Shown piece by piece: positions 45,386 through 59,992 of a stretch of DNA of 64,000 nucleotides (position 1 is its first letter; the number at the start of each line of letters is the position of its first letter). This DNA comes from Emergomyces orientalis. Its lineage: Eukaryota > Ascomycota > Eurotiomycetes > Onygenales > Ajellomycetaceae. Location: the NCBI GenBank assembly GCA_002110485.1, contig MOWL01000027.1, positions 372,001-436,000 of the forward strand, read 5' to 3'. The notes beneath the pieces were generated by a model. That model was not told the origin of the DNA and searched no databases. It was given only the letters and a program-made list of their open reading frames with translations. A program made the position numbers and the translations under genes.

Positions 45386-47527
45386 ACCGGACGGGTGGAA
45401 GAAGATTAAATTACATTCGTTCCCAAATCCCAAAATATGTATGTAATGAATGTCTGGCACGAAGAAAGAAAAGTAAAAGGAGGGGGGGTGGGAACAAGGA
45501 AAAGTTTTGAAGATTAAGTTGAATCGATGATAAAAAATATTATATTACTTTAGTTTAGAAAATCATAAATTTATACGGTTTTTATTATTTTTAATAGTTG
45601 ATAATATGCTGGTGCCCCTCACTCTTGTGTGAACTTCTGGAAGGGCTCCATTCACTTCATGCAATTTGAAGGCATTCACGGCGGATCTTGCACATTTTAA
45701 GAGTTATCTATCTCCACGACTGCTCTCACTATTTGAGAGGTGTAAATATCAATTCTTGAGATAGCTTGCTAATTACACCCCTCATATAAAAAAGAAGAAG
45801 AAGAAGAAGAAGAAGAAGAAATAGACCTATCGGTTCTCTGTCTCTCACTGTCAGAACTGGATTATATAATTATCTGAAAGCTCTATCTGTCTGTTCATCT
45901 ACAAGAACTTCATTAAATCTTCATTGTATATAATGTTAACTACTATACAAAGAGTAGAAAATATAATGAGTATCTCTGCTGGTATTTTATATGTAAATTT
46001 GTGTATACACTATGTCTGATTCAAAATAGTGTGACCAGGGAGGGGGTGTTATTTGCCAGATAAGGGGTTCAGTAGTCAGTATCAATGCCCCTTCGGACGT
46101 ATTCGAAACCTCTTTCTATTTTAAGCCGGTAACAAGAAAAGATTTCAATGCTCGCCATGGGGGGGCCAAGTACGAGGACCAGTCAATGAAGCAGTGAACT
46201 GATGCATGAATTTGCTCGTGCCATGTCGCTGTGGATGTTGTGTATTCTGAAAGACTTGAATGGCTCCATGCTTGTAAATTTCTGGGGGAAGTAAAACAAC
46301 CAGACTATATACAGCAATGGTGGGTAACTTCCACGGGATGTTACTGGTTTGAAAAGTCTAAAATAGCATTTATGGATGCCATGAAGGTAGAGATATTCAT
46401 ACCCCTTGAAGGCTTGAATGATAGGTGGTGGTAAGCGCTGGCAGCAATTGGATACGCTTGTCGGAGACCACGGCGCTACATGGCTTGCGCGGCGCATCCA
46501 TGTATAAGGACGTCAAGTCGCTTGAATAACGCCAGTGAGCTGATCATCCTGGTTGATAGGTCCCCCGAACGCGCTACTCAAACGATCTTCCCTTCCAAGC
46601 GATTTGCTCTCTCATTTAATAAAGTATAAGAAAATGCTGGTCAGGATGGAAAGCGGTACGCTTGAACTGTACACATGTCTAGAAGCAGCCCATAAATGAA
46701 CGGGAATAACTGTCGGGAATTCTGTGACCTGGGTGTGTGACTACACCTGTGGGTTGCCTGAAGAAATATTGTTTTCACCCCACACTGTGAAGACCTCAGA
46801 GAAGAATAACTCTCATCAAGGTGTCTCACTAGGGTCGTCGCACAGAGAATTTTAGGCAATAATTTTTAGGCAATAAAAAGAACCTGGTACAGCATATGGT
46901 GGATTCAGCTACCCAATTATCAGAATTGTTGTCATTTGAAACAAGCGGCTCAGGGAGCCATGGGCCTCTACCGCCAGCCTTGCTGCGGTTGTCTGTCTTC
47001 TTGGTGGTCTCGTGGTGTTGCGACAGAGGCACCTCCAGGGATAATTAATCGCCAGAGTCACCTGTTTCGTGGGATCAATGGCGAAACATAGGTATTGAAT
47101 AGCAAATTGAGAACAATCATCTCGCGGTATGATTAGCCATGTAACTGGGTTGGAAACTTCCGACAATATAATAGTGTAAAAGCTGGGGAAAGAGATAGTG
47201 TCAACTGCTCTGGGATTAATGCTTGTCAACATTGAGGGGCAGGCCCTTGCATTTTAAATTGTGGGCTTCCGGTGCTTAGCGGGAAGTATCGATATATATT
47301 ATTCATGAGATTTGGTAAGATGCAACACAGCAGACTCTTCCACTAGCAGTTCACCGCAATGCGGGATCGCTGGATGTGACAGGCAACCAAACTTAGAGTG
47401 TGTGGGTCCGGGTAAGCACCCTGGCCCTCACATCTAGATTCTTGTGGTTAATGCTGACTCGTCCTCCAGGCGCCAGAACTGATGGTGGATTTGGCCAAGA
47501 TGACGTTGATTGGATGGTTATCAAGTG
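45386..47527. other. Gene-poor 2.1 kb stretch
   Basis: AT-rich around 45520-45620. A (GAA)n run at 45791-45821 (about ten units), a loose inverted repeat (GAGaGGTGTAA ... TTACACcCCTC) at about 45734-45784, and a direct repeat TTTTAGGCAATAA at 46850-46876. Open frames on both strands at 46183-46497 are not convincing. No gene supported. Confidence 0.5.
45791..45821. repeat. (GAA)n microsatellite
   Basis: About ten AAG/GAA units in an AT-rich gap. No coding context. Confidence 0.9.
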
Positions 47528-48792
47528 CTATTTGAGTCTCAACCAAAGCACAGTACGTCTCGTTAATCTCTCTGCAGCGTTCAATCGCGAGATTGCTCTA
47601 GATAAGCTCATGCGAGTTTGAGGTTCTTGTCTCATTAAACAATCCGCTGTCGATTTCAAAGTCATTTTACTGGGCTTATCTTCTGCTTGTGACGCGGTTT
47701 CTGATAGAAGCTTTCCAAAAGCCCAAAGGTCATTCAACCGACGCATTTCGAAAAGAAGATCAAAAGGCGATATCTCGTCCCGGATTTCTGGAGCACACCA
47801 TGTATGAGTTAATTCACCAATGCCGCTAATGTCAATATGCATAGCATTTCCTCCTGCGTCAAGCACAACATTCAAAGGTTTTATATCCCTATGGGTTCTC
47901 CCTGCTTCATGGAAGCAGCTCAGAGCAGTTCCGATTTCGATAGCCCATCGCTTCCAGGAGGATTCCCCAACGCGACACTCTGTCAGAACCTGCTGCAATG
48001 AGTCGCCAGTATAAGACTCGGGTAGAACACCGGCCACAACAAATGGTCGGTCTGTGGCTTTTGAGGTAAATATTGGTAGACTCCGCGACACCAGCCGCCT
48101 GTACAATGTTCGGCACACCTTGAAAACATTACTGGTTCTCCAGCTCCTTTCGTATAACAACCGTGTCTCGAGATTGATAAAAAAAGCCCGGTGAACCACC
48201 TTCAGTACATAGGGTATCTTTTTCTTGAAAATCCGGAAAACTCCATCTGTGATTTCCATCCTATCTGTTACATATGTAACATCAAATTGAAGAAATGAAC
48301 GGAATTCACTGCATGAAGGATAAGTGACTCAAAGTGGATTTTCCCTGTTGCCAGTTGTTTCTTTGTGTTTCAGTTCTAAAACCCCTGTTGTTTGCAGTCC
48401 TTCTTCCAAAAATGACTTCCGTCACGGTGACGTGGAGAAGTAGTATAGTTTATAAGTTTGGCAAACTCCTGGAATTCTTTGCGTCGTTCGCGCTTTAATG
48501 TCTTTGGCTCGGTTTGAATATCGTCGACGGTGTTAGAAACTGAACCAAGGAGAATAACTTCTATCCACCACTTATAGTCCTCATGATGGTAAATCAAATT
48601 CTGCGAACGGCTGCTAGGCTCAGGGTTTCCTTCTGTGGCGTAGTCCTCATTTTCGCAGTACGACCTTGATTCTAGGGGCGGTGTGGATTTGGTATCAATG
48701 GCAGACATCCCGAAGTGACTTGGACTTTGTGGCAATGGATAGCCACCTGGATTGGTTTTGGGATGCCATGAAAGAAACTGGATTATGTCCAT
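47528..48792 (-). CDS. Divergent fungal protein kinase-like protein
   Basis: The 3' exon (48264-47528) carries the kinase fold. PYVLKVVH would hold the ATP-binding Lys; the catalytic loop is HRDIKPLNVVLD (intact); the DFG site reads DIS; the APE motif is APEIRDEISPFDL, followed by LNDLWAFGKLL. No glycine-rich loop is seen, and the N-lobe is short. So the catalytic Asp is present but the metal-binding motif is altered. A 5' exon at 48792-48426 (122 codons, DYKWWIEVILLGSVSNTVDD) joins in frame across a 161-nt intron with a gtgacg donor; this join is my inference. A minimal model starts at the ATG at 48259. The full model gives 367 residues. This type of small kinase is common and often lineage-specific in filamentous fungi. 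Active or pseudokinase cannot be decided. Confidence 0.6.
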
Positions 48793-50173
48793 GGAGAGGT
48801 CCGAGGATGCGGACTAAGTTAAAATTCCAGTCACGTGCTATTCATACCCTATCTACAATCCCATCAATCCCATCAATTCAGTGCCAGCTAGCACAGACGC
48901 CAGACATATCATTTATCTTTTAAGAATCAATTATTATATTTCATATCTTTATTTTAGGGATGAAAAGTATAGCACGACAAAAGACCCTTTAAAAAGGTTT
49001 TCATGTGAGAAATTGGCCTGGGGCCAAAGATTATCTTGTCATTTTCTAATGCGGTGAGTATAACTTATAGAGTCGAGCAGAGGGGTAAGAATTTCTGATA
49101 AGCGCTCGTTTCTTGGTTTGTAAATTGACTCTGTGAGAGTGAAGGGAAAATTTTATGATAGGGAAAATTAATATAACATGCACTCGGGGGAACATACCAG
49201 AATTTTGTGATCTCTTAATAAAATCCATCATTCGACTTTGTCCGTCCAGCATATGTAGTAATGAATAGACAGGATCTCAGGCTTACTGACCTATCATTCA
49301 TCAACTGCTTATTTTCAATCCAGCCCTAGTAAAGGTTCAAACCATCTGGCTTTGTCTTGACGACTCGCTAAGGCACCAATGCCCATGCTTAGTGCTACTA
49401 CGTCACAGCGAACTAAAAACGTCTCCATGATTGCGGCGTAAACCATCTGTTTGCATTCTATGCGTGTTGATTCAAATTCCGAGGGGCCCGACCTCTCGTA
49501 TTTGTATTGTCAACGACACAGTCCATGAGCGAGAGCTCGGCAGCCATCCCCATTTCCACAAACCCAGAAGGGAGTTAGCTAATACTCTAAGCCTTGAGCG
49601 GCACCGAGAATATCCAGATCGTTCTGAAACGGTGAGGCAGAAGCCACAGAAGACCCCTGAAAGTGGGGCCTGTGGTGTATGTTGTGTGAGAAATTGTTCG
49701 AAGCTAAGTTAGCCGCCCCTCTTAAAGAAGACTTGGAGCTACCAGGCATAAACTTAGGGTTTTCGACCTGAAGAGAGCATAATTCTTGATGTCAGCAAGT
49801 ATAATTCCAAGCGTACACGGCTACGAACTGTTCATGACGCCGAGTGCTCTCGCTAATTGTGAACTTCGCAACTTTCTCGCTTTCGCAATTTAAACGAGCT
49901 CAGCACCCGCCTAGACTTCGCCCCTCTGTGAACAAATTTCATGTTCAAACATATTCGTAATCACTATCTGATAAATACTGTCTTGGAAAGATCTAAAAAT
50001 GGAGAGCAAATGTGGTCTTCATGATCCCTTTTCCAAATCATCATCTGCCGTCAAACTTGAACACAAACCTTACGGTTTCGCATCAATTACAATATAAACG
50101 GCCGCATTTTTATTTCTATTATAGCGCCTCTTAGTTAAAGTTTACAACGCCGGCCACACCTGTGAGGTTGGAC
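48793..50173. other. Intergenic, nothing recognised
   Basis: About 1.4 kb with several short frames (for example 49431-49712, which lacks an ATG start). No gene, RNA or repeat that I can support. Confidence 0.5.
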
Positions 50174-51148
50174 ATGGCCAACACTGGCCAGAGAGGTGCA
50201 GGTGGGAGTGGTGCTGGCCGCATGGGACCAGATTTCGATTTTGAGCTCTACCGATACATTCCATCGCTTCCCGCCGCCATCATCAGTGTTGTTGTTTTCG
50301 CAATTTTGACAGCCGCTCATACCTGGCGATTGTTGCGAGCGCGGGCTTTCTACTTTACTGCCTTCACGGTCGGCGGTTTATGTGAGTCTCAAGCTAGATA
50401 ATTGGCGCCCAAAAAGCTATTCGTTAATAATACATTATTTCATTAAGTTCAAACGATCGGTTACTGTGGAAGAATATGGGGGCATTATGACAAGTTTTCC
50501 CTCGGCGGTTTTATTATTCAGGCTATTCTCATTCTCGTCGCTCCCGCGCTGTACGCAGCGTCCATATACATGATCCTTGGCCGACTGATTCGAACGCTTC
50601 GCGCCGAAAATCTTTCCCTCATTCCTGTGAAATGGGTGACCAAGATTTTTGTCACAGGCGATGTGCTATCTTTCTCCCTCCAGGCCGGTGGGGGTGGTAT
50701 TCAGGGAGGTAGAACTCTGAAGCTGTTCGAGATGGGGGAGAAGATTATAGTTGCCGGCTTGTTTATGCAGATTGCCGTCTTTGGCTTCTTCGTCGCCACG
50801 ACCGTCCTATTTCACCGTCGGGTAGCCACAACACCGACCACGATAGCGACCCAGGGAGTAATCCCCTGGAGAAGGCACATTTTCGTCTTGTATGCAACGA
50901 GCGCCATCATCTTGATCCGGAGTATCTTTCGGGTAATCGAATACTTGCAAGGAAACGGGGGCTATCTCATCTCCCACGAGGTGTTCCTTTATATCTTCGA
51001 CATGATTCTTATGGTGCTGGTCATGGGCATATTCATCCTTTGGTATATCGACGACCTAGAATCGAAGCAGGTGCACAAGCGGCAGGAATCAGAGGAACAA
51101 ATCGAGTCGAACGATGGTATGCTTGAGGAACTTCGACCACATACTTAA
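50174..51148 (+). CDS. RTA1-like seven-transmembrane protein
   Basis: Member of the fungal RTA1/RSB1 family (lipid-translocating exporter family), involved in lipid movement and resistance to toxic lipids in yeast. Two exons, 50174-50381 and 50448-51148; the join restores GGLFQTIGYCGRIW, the first family motif. 302 residues with seven hydrophobic helices: AAIISVVVFAILTAAHT, YFTAFTVGGLF, FIIQAILILVAPALYAASIY (with the conserved LVAPALYAA), a helix from GDVLSFSLQAGGGGI (the GD..S...Q..GGG motif), IVAGLFMQIAVFGFFVATTV, the helix containing RSIFRVIEY, and ILMVLVMGIFILWYI. The cytosolic tail is acidic. The start at 50174 is the first ATG. It lies tail-to-tail with the Zn2Cys6 factor at 51734. Confidence 0.9.
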
Positions 51149-51733
51149 AACGCGTTTTTGTGATTCATTTTGTATGTTCGAGGAGACTATTTGTCCAACC
51201 CATGGCACCAGCCTAACCTTGAAGCGATGACATACTATGGTTGTCACTAGAAAGGTTCTCAGTCGTACGGTGCCACTGACAAAGGGCCAAAGGGAAGGGG
51301 TTCCGAACTCCACCCACTTTACCCCTAATTCCACTTTCATTCGTTTTGTACAAATACCTTAGATTATATAGAGCTTTATATCCAGCATTTTGTATTTTGA
51401 TCATTTCCCATCAATTACAACCTGGCAGTTATTCGATACCTTAGCTGTTGAACGATCTCTCATTCACAGCGTTTTAAAGCTTTTATCTATCAGTCCTCCG
51501 AGCGGATTATACGTAGAATCCTCCTGCTCGGCTGGATGATTCCAGGCTTAAGTTAGGATTAGGGGTCAGGGGGTTCATTCTACGAGCTAATGCAGTAGGG
51601 ATGAAGTTATTCCTCTGACCAGTGAGTAAATTCATATCTTTTCTATTCAAAGTAACGTACAATGCCGAATTGGCGGGACCCCTAACGGCGCTCCATGCAA
51701 GATTCAATAAACCGCTAAATCCGAATCCTTAGA
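51149..51733. other. Convergent 3' flanks, RTA1 and Zn2Cys6 gene
   Basis: 585 bp shared downstream region. Nothing recognised in it. Confidence 0.6.
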
Positions 51734-53267
51734 TTAGTTTTCAAACACGCAGCCTATCTCCTCTGTGGGCCAACTTATCCATAACTTATGTTCCTCATCG
51801 AGGAGCTTGTGGGCTTTGCGTATCAGACGCTCGCTCCAGCCCTGCATCCACCAGTGAATTTCCAGCCTCTTGAGAAAAACACAGAAGTATGAGAATATCG
51901 CCACAGACTCCTGCGTAGGTACTTTTAACAGAGGCAAGAACTCGTCTAAAACCAGATAGATCCATGTAAATGCGTGGGTGATGTCTATTTGCGAAGCGTC
52001 GGAGAACGATTTTGAAATGATCCGCAATTCATGGATGGCGTACTCATATATGCGGCGGGCCTTCTCGTCGTTGACAGTATTACTTACTAGCTCCTCTAAC
52101 TCGTCTAACGGGCCCGTCATTGGCGTTTCCGCCTCACTGTCCATATTTTTCGTCCATCGCCGCGACCGTTTCGCCTGCGCAAACAACGGGCTCAACGCAC
52201 CCTGCATCAAATCTGGGCCTATTAATTCAAGGAGAGATTTTGTCCCGCGAAGGAGGAATAACCACTCAGGAAAGCTACTATCTTCGAAGAAGAACGTGTC
52301 ACCAGACGATCCTTCTGGTCCGCCCAAGGCTGGGAAGGTCAGCATCTAATGCTTCTTGGTTTTAATAAAGATATATATAAGTGTGGAGTACGAACCGAAA
52401 AAGATGGTTAAGACCGAGAAAACAAACAGATTATTCGCATTCTCTTTTTTTATATTGGACATTAGGTTCATCGCCTCCCTCGCGGCAATGCGATGATACG
52501 TTAAGGCAGTGGAAGTGTATATTTCTTTTCGGTCGCGGGAGTAATTAGCAAGATGCAACGCCGAAATCGCAAGAACGGTCCGCATTACGTAGTCGCATCT
52601 GCATGCCATTTGGACGACCGGCCCCTTCCAGAAGTTCCGTATAGATGGATGACAGGAAAGGGTGGCATATGTGGACGTTGAGAAATGGTGCATGAGCTGA
52701 AGGTCAAGCATGTTCAATGCTGATGCGCCTGCATCCTGTTTGAGATAATTGGGATATACACTCGACTCGGCTAAGAAATCGCAGTCTGTCCCACGCTTGA
52801 GGCAGTTGCGGCATGACGGGCGCTGCTCATCGCACTACACCAATTTTGTTAGCCGCGTGAGAAGTAACTGAAAGGCTCTAACATAAAGTCATTAGAGGGC
52901 TGAGAAAACGAAAGATGACAAAAAATCTGGGGCAGAGGACAACTGATCGATTTCAATCATCTCTGATACGAAATGGCACTTGCTCGATCTTACTTCCCCT
53001 TCCAATGAAAGCCTGACAAAATTAAAAAAGTGCGGCGACAGTAAGATCGTGATCAGGGTTGCTTGTGGTGGCGGGATCGGGATATGTATTTCACTACTAT
53101 CACGAACTTGCCTTTACTTTCCTCTTCTTACAGGTCTTGCAACCCGTCCTAGTCTTGAAATGCGAGCGCCTGGGTATCGACTTTTGTCGCTTGCGGCGAT
53201 CTGTCAAGCACGCTTCTGTTAATGGCGCACTTGAATCAGCAGGCTGAGAAGGCGATCCGTCCGACAT
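51734..53267 (-). CDS. Zn2Cys6 fungal transcription factor
   Basis: DNA-binding regulator. Exons: 53267-53112, 52834-52396 and 52329-51734; 396 residues. The zinc cluster is complete only after splicing: Cys43, Cys46, then the exon border, Cys53, Cys60, Cys63 and Cys70 (C-x2-C-x6-C-x6-C-x2-C-x6-C). Intron 1 (276 nt) must begin with GC (AAG|gcaagt) to keep the spacing; a GT just upstream (AAA|gtaaag) would lose two residues. Intron 2 joins FF to ALGGPEGSSGD, giving FSVLTIFFALGGPEGSSGDT as in typical sterol-regulator-like (fungal TF, C-terminal region) proteins. The middle has LDLQLMHHFST, a common opening of the regulatory domain. No target can be inferred; it is convergent with the RTA1 gene, and 8.8 kb from the BVMO. 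Confidence 0.87.
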
Positions 53268-54431
53268 GCCCTGCTATTCTGGCTGAGGAAGCCGAGCTCT
53301 TCGAAGATTGGATTTGATATTCAACCGAAAAGTGATCGGAGGATACGAAATGTTGGTAGGGCAGACTCCTCTTGTACACTCGGAAATTGGCATTGGGCGG
53401 GATGTCTTGGTATTTGCCAAGATATTCCGCCGATTGCGGCCTTGGCGACCATTCGTGCTTGGGCAGCGGAAGGTCAACTGCTTGGTGCTCCGCTGGGGCA
53501 GAACTGAGCTACAGCTTCCTCATCATAGGAGAAAATTCAACAGTATCACATATATGAACAAGGGGTTGGAGATCTCAGTGTTGGCCCTCATGAATGAAGA
53601 ATTTCCTTGAGAGTCAGAGGAACAGCTATTCATACTTGCACTATACGATTTTGGGGGGGTTCTTTTTTCTCCTGATATTAGTTTTCTTGTTTGAAATGAA
53701 GGTTTTGCCCAGTTAGACAGGTTTTAAATGTCAATGAAGAACTTGCAGGCATTGTGTACCCCAACCCGCCATTTTAGAAAATTTACCCTCTACAGTTCTG
53801 TAAATGACAAGGAAATTAATACATTCATTTAGTTAAAACATTATTATCAGTACAGAGTACATCACGTCGAGACATTGATCCATTATTCATATTCCTTATT
53901 TTGAGACAAGATCCTCCGTTAATGCCTTTATTTTCTGGGTAAATAAATAGAAATGAATATCAGTATGAATATTCGCCCCTAGTAATAAAGCCTATTGCCA
54001 CCGCCGAGCACCCGTGCGGTAGTCAACACTTCAATTCGTTGATAAACAAAAACCGGCCTTAACTAATGGTTAAACTATTACCCTCGCCAAGTTTGCCATT
54101 GATCGCAGGGCTATGACGCTCTGGAACATAAATCCTTGCAAATGATGATAAACCTGTATACCTCAAGCAGCCCCAAAATGAAAATTTCGATTTTGAGTCC
54201 CCGCCAACCAAACGACAATGTCTTAAACAAAATATCAACAAACCAATTCGCTCTCATTCTTGTTGACTTCAAACAGGCAATTTCAAAGGGGAGCAGGCAG
54301 CATAACTTTGGTACCTGATCGAATCATTTGCAATTGACTTTTCCAAAACTTTACAGCTTAAACCCCGCCAAAAGCTTATCGTGACGGAGTAACAACTTCT
54401 TCGCTTTCGAACGGGTGAAAACCCCTCGCAA
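53268..54431. other. Divergent intergenic, Zn2Cys6 factor and GBE1
   Basis: Promoter of both flanking genes. AT-rich at 53640-54000. A frame at 53308-53610 has no ATG start and no motif. No gene supported. Confidence 0.5.
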
Positions 54432-57139
54432 ATGGCTCCCAACCAGATCGACGATGCCGTTGCTGCCGCAGTGGCTAGCGAGACAGCTCCAGACGGCACC
54501 GGTCAGTCTCTCCCTTTTTTTCCCTTTTTCAGAGCTCAGTTTGAACCAATTCCCTTGTGATATGTGGTGGGTCGTTCCATTTTGAGGTCCCCAACTGATG
54601 CAAAAGCCCATGATATATTTTATGGAATGATGGAAATATAGGAGTCATCAAGCTAGATCCATGGCTTGAGCCGTTCAAGGATTCGCTGCGGAGCAGATAT
54701 AGCCGTACGAATCGGTGGATTGAGACAATCAATGAGACAGAGGGCGGGCTGGAGGAGTTTAGTCGAGTATGTATATATATATGTATATCTACACTGTTTA
54801 CACTTCGGATTGTGTTAACGAGGGTTACAAAAATTGCAGGGTTACGAGAAATTCGGCTTCAATGTTAAGGATAATGGAGATATTGTTTATCGGGAATGGG
54901 CGCCTAATGTCGTTGCTGCACATCTCATTGGGGATTTCAGTGAGTGTGAACTTCATACTGGGGTTGATCTATAGCGGGCCGGAAAGCTAATGGAGGGATG
55001 AACCCAATTTTTCAGATACCTGGGACCGCAAAGCGACGCCGATGAAAAAAAATAGCTTTGGGGTTTGGGAAGTTACGATACCTGCAGAGAATGGGGTTCC
55101 GAGAATTCCACATAACAGCAAGGTCAAGGTGGGCCGCTACTCTCTTTCTTTCCGACAGCTCAGAAAATATTCTATACAAATATACTAACACCTGGAGTTG
55201 ATGAAAAATGACAGATAACTATGACCACCCAATCTGGCGAACACATCGACCGCTTCCCAACCTGGATCAAGCGCGTCACGCAAAATCTCTCCCTCTCCCC
55301 AGAATTCCACGCCGTATTCTGGAACCCACCCCAACAAGACCGCTACACCTTCAAACATCCCCACCCACCCAAACCCGCCAGCCTCCGCATCTACGAAGCC
55401 CACGTCGGCATCTCCTCTCCCGAAACCCGCGTGGCCACTTATAAGGAATTCACAAGGAACATGCTCCCTCGCATCCACGGCTTAGGTTACAACGCAATCC
55501 AACTCATGGCCGTCATGGAGCATGCATACTACGCCAGTTTCGGGTATCAGGTCAACAACTTCTTCGCGGCGAGTAGCCGCTACGGCACGCCGGAGGACCT
55601 GAAAGAGCTCATCGACACGGCGCATGGTTTGGGCCTGGTTGTGTTACTGGACGTGGTGCACAGCCATGCGTCGAAGAATGTGTTGGACGGGCTGAATATG
55701 TTCGACGGGACAGATAATTTGTATTTCCACGCAGGCCTCAAGGGTCAGCATGAGTTGTGGGATAGCCGGTTGTTTAATTATGGGAGTCATGAGGTGTTGA
55801 GGTTTTTGTTGAGTAATTTGCGGTTTTGGATGGAAGAGTATAAGTTTGATGGGTTTCGGTTTGATGGGGTTACAAGTATGTTGTATACCCATCATGGGGT
55901 TGGGACGTATGTTTTACATTTTCACTTTTATAAGGTCAATCCTTCCGTTGTTTTGGATGCTAACAAATACAGCGGATTCTCCGGCGGGTATCACGAATAC
56001 TTCGGCCCCGGCGTCGATGAGGACGGCATCACCTACCTCATGCTCGCCAACGAAATGCTCCACCAGATCTACCCCAGCTGCATCACAGTCGCGGAGGATG
56101 TTTCCGGAATGCCGGCGCTCTGTCTACCGCTTACCCTTGGCGGGGCAGGCTTTGATTACCGCCTCGCCATGGCGATTCCGGATATGTATATCAAGCTCCT
56201 GAAGGAGCAAAAGGACGAGGAATGGAACATGGGCCATCTCGCCTTCACACTCACCAACCGACGACATGGCGAGAAGACAATCGCCTACGCTGAAAGCCAT
56301 GATCAAGCGTTCGTTCCCGCGGCCTCCCTCCCTAAATACCTGTTTGTCCCCTTAGTAGCAATATGAAAGCTGATAAACCCCAATAATATAGTCTTGTCGG
56401 CGATAAATCCCTCATGATGTGGCTCTGTGACAAAGAACTTTACACCCACATGTCCACCCTCACTGAACTAACCCCCATAATTGCTCGTGGCCTCAGCCTG
56501 CACAAAATGATCCGGCTCCTAACCCACGGTCTTGGCGGGGAAGGGTATCTGAACTTCGAAGGAAACGAATTCGGACACCCAGAGTGGCTCGATTTCCCCC
56601 GCGCAGGCAATAACAACAGCTACTGGTACGCCCGTCGGCAGCTAAACCTCACCGAAGACCCACTGCTGCGCTACAAGTTCCTGAATGATTTTGACCGGGC
56701 GATGCAGGTTGCAGAAGAGAAATATGGCTGGCTGGCTGCGCCGCAGGGGTATGTGAGCCAGAAGCATGAGGAGAATAAGGTTATGGTGTTTGAGCGAGGG
56801 GGGCTTGTGTGGGTGTTTAATTTCCATGCGACGCAGAGTTGGGCGGATTATAAAATTGGGGTGGGCAGGAAAGGGGGTACGTATAGGATTGTGTTGGATA
56901 CGGATGCAGAAGAGTTTGGCGGGTTTGGGAGGGTTGAGGCGGGGACGAGGTTTTTTACGAGGGGGGAAGGGTGGGATGGGAGGGAGGATAGTTTGATGGT
57001 TTATGTGCCGACGAGGACGGCGCTGGTATGTTCATCTTTTCAATTGTGTTTATGTTTATTGTGAATGAATGAATGTATGTATGCTGACTTGAAATAGGTG
57101 CTGGCGCTCGAGGAGGATACCCTACCAATGAAAAGTTAA
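54432..57139 (+). CDS. GBE1: 1,4-alpha-glucan (glycogen) branching enzyme
   Basis: Makes alpha-1,6 branches in glycogen in the cytosol; GH13 family. Eight exons: 54432-54501, 54642-54766, 54840-54939, 55016-55128, 55215-55906, 55973-56308, 56392-57025 and 57098-57139. All phases close, 703 residues, the usual size. N-terminal CBM48-like part: [22 protein letters not shown]13 regions: [27 protein letters not shown] (nucleophile Asp); [12 protein letters not shown] (acid Glu); [14 protein letters not shown] (joined across an intron). Family strings [22 protein letters not shown] and [16 protein letters not shown] are all present. So the active site is whole. The N-terminal leader [10 protein letters not shown] is short and lacks a signal peptide. 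The next gene, ATP2, follows on the same strand 593 bp on. Confidence 0.96.
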
Positions 57140-57732
57140 CGTGACTGGTTTGGATAGTTAATAAAAATGGCAGTCAAATTGATCTGTGGGAAATATAAAT
57201 ATATAATAATGAAAATAACTTGATGGCGATGACGATGATGATGATGGGAATCAATATTTTATATGTGAAGATATTTGTATTTATTTGGTACAAATTTTGA
57301 TATGATAAATTTTGATATCTGTTGGTGTTTCCGGCTTTTGATCGTGGGTGGATCCGGAGCTGCTTTAGGGGTAATTTATGGTAATCTATGTAATCTATGT
57401 AATCTATGTAATCTATGCCAGTTCATGAGGTGGTGAATGCGGATTTTGGAGTGTATCAGAAGGTAATGGGTGTAATGATACGCGCTCAGTACGTCATCCT
57501 CGGCTATCTCCCTCCCCACCATCCCGCCAACACGGGGTATATTATACCTGTCAATACGCATACCCGACCCCATCCGACGCCTAACCGTTTGGGTCCATTG
57601 CCCTTTTCAGAATCTTCCACCACAACCACAACCACAACTGAACAAACTTCTTCAACCTCATCTCTTGTTTCTTCCCTTTTCTCCCTCCATTCCCTCCCCT
57701 CTCCCCGTCACTCCTCCACATCCACATCCATC
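57140..57732. other. Intergenic GBE1-ATP2 with 9-bp tandem repeat
   Basis: GBE1 3' flank and ATP2 promoter. It includes four perfect copies of TAATCTATG (57382-57417), and a pyrimidine/CA-rich leader just before the ATP2 ATG. Confidence 0.6.
57382..57417. repeat. Tandem repeat, 4 x TAATCTATG
   Basis: Four perfect head-to-tail 9-mers, preceded by one degenerate copy (TAATTTATG at 57372-57380). About 320 bp before the ATP2 start. Confidence 0.95.

Positions 57733-59992
<2,260 letters not shown>

Noticed and set aside
46183..46497. Open frames on both strands
   Set aside because: Both strands are open, neither shows a known motif or consensus splice sites that extend it.
53308..53610. 100-codon plus frame in the divergent promoter
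   Set aside because: No ATG start and no recognisable motif; the opposite strand is open too.
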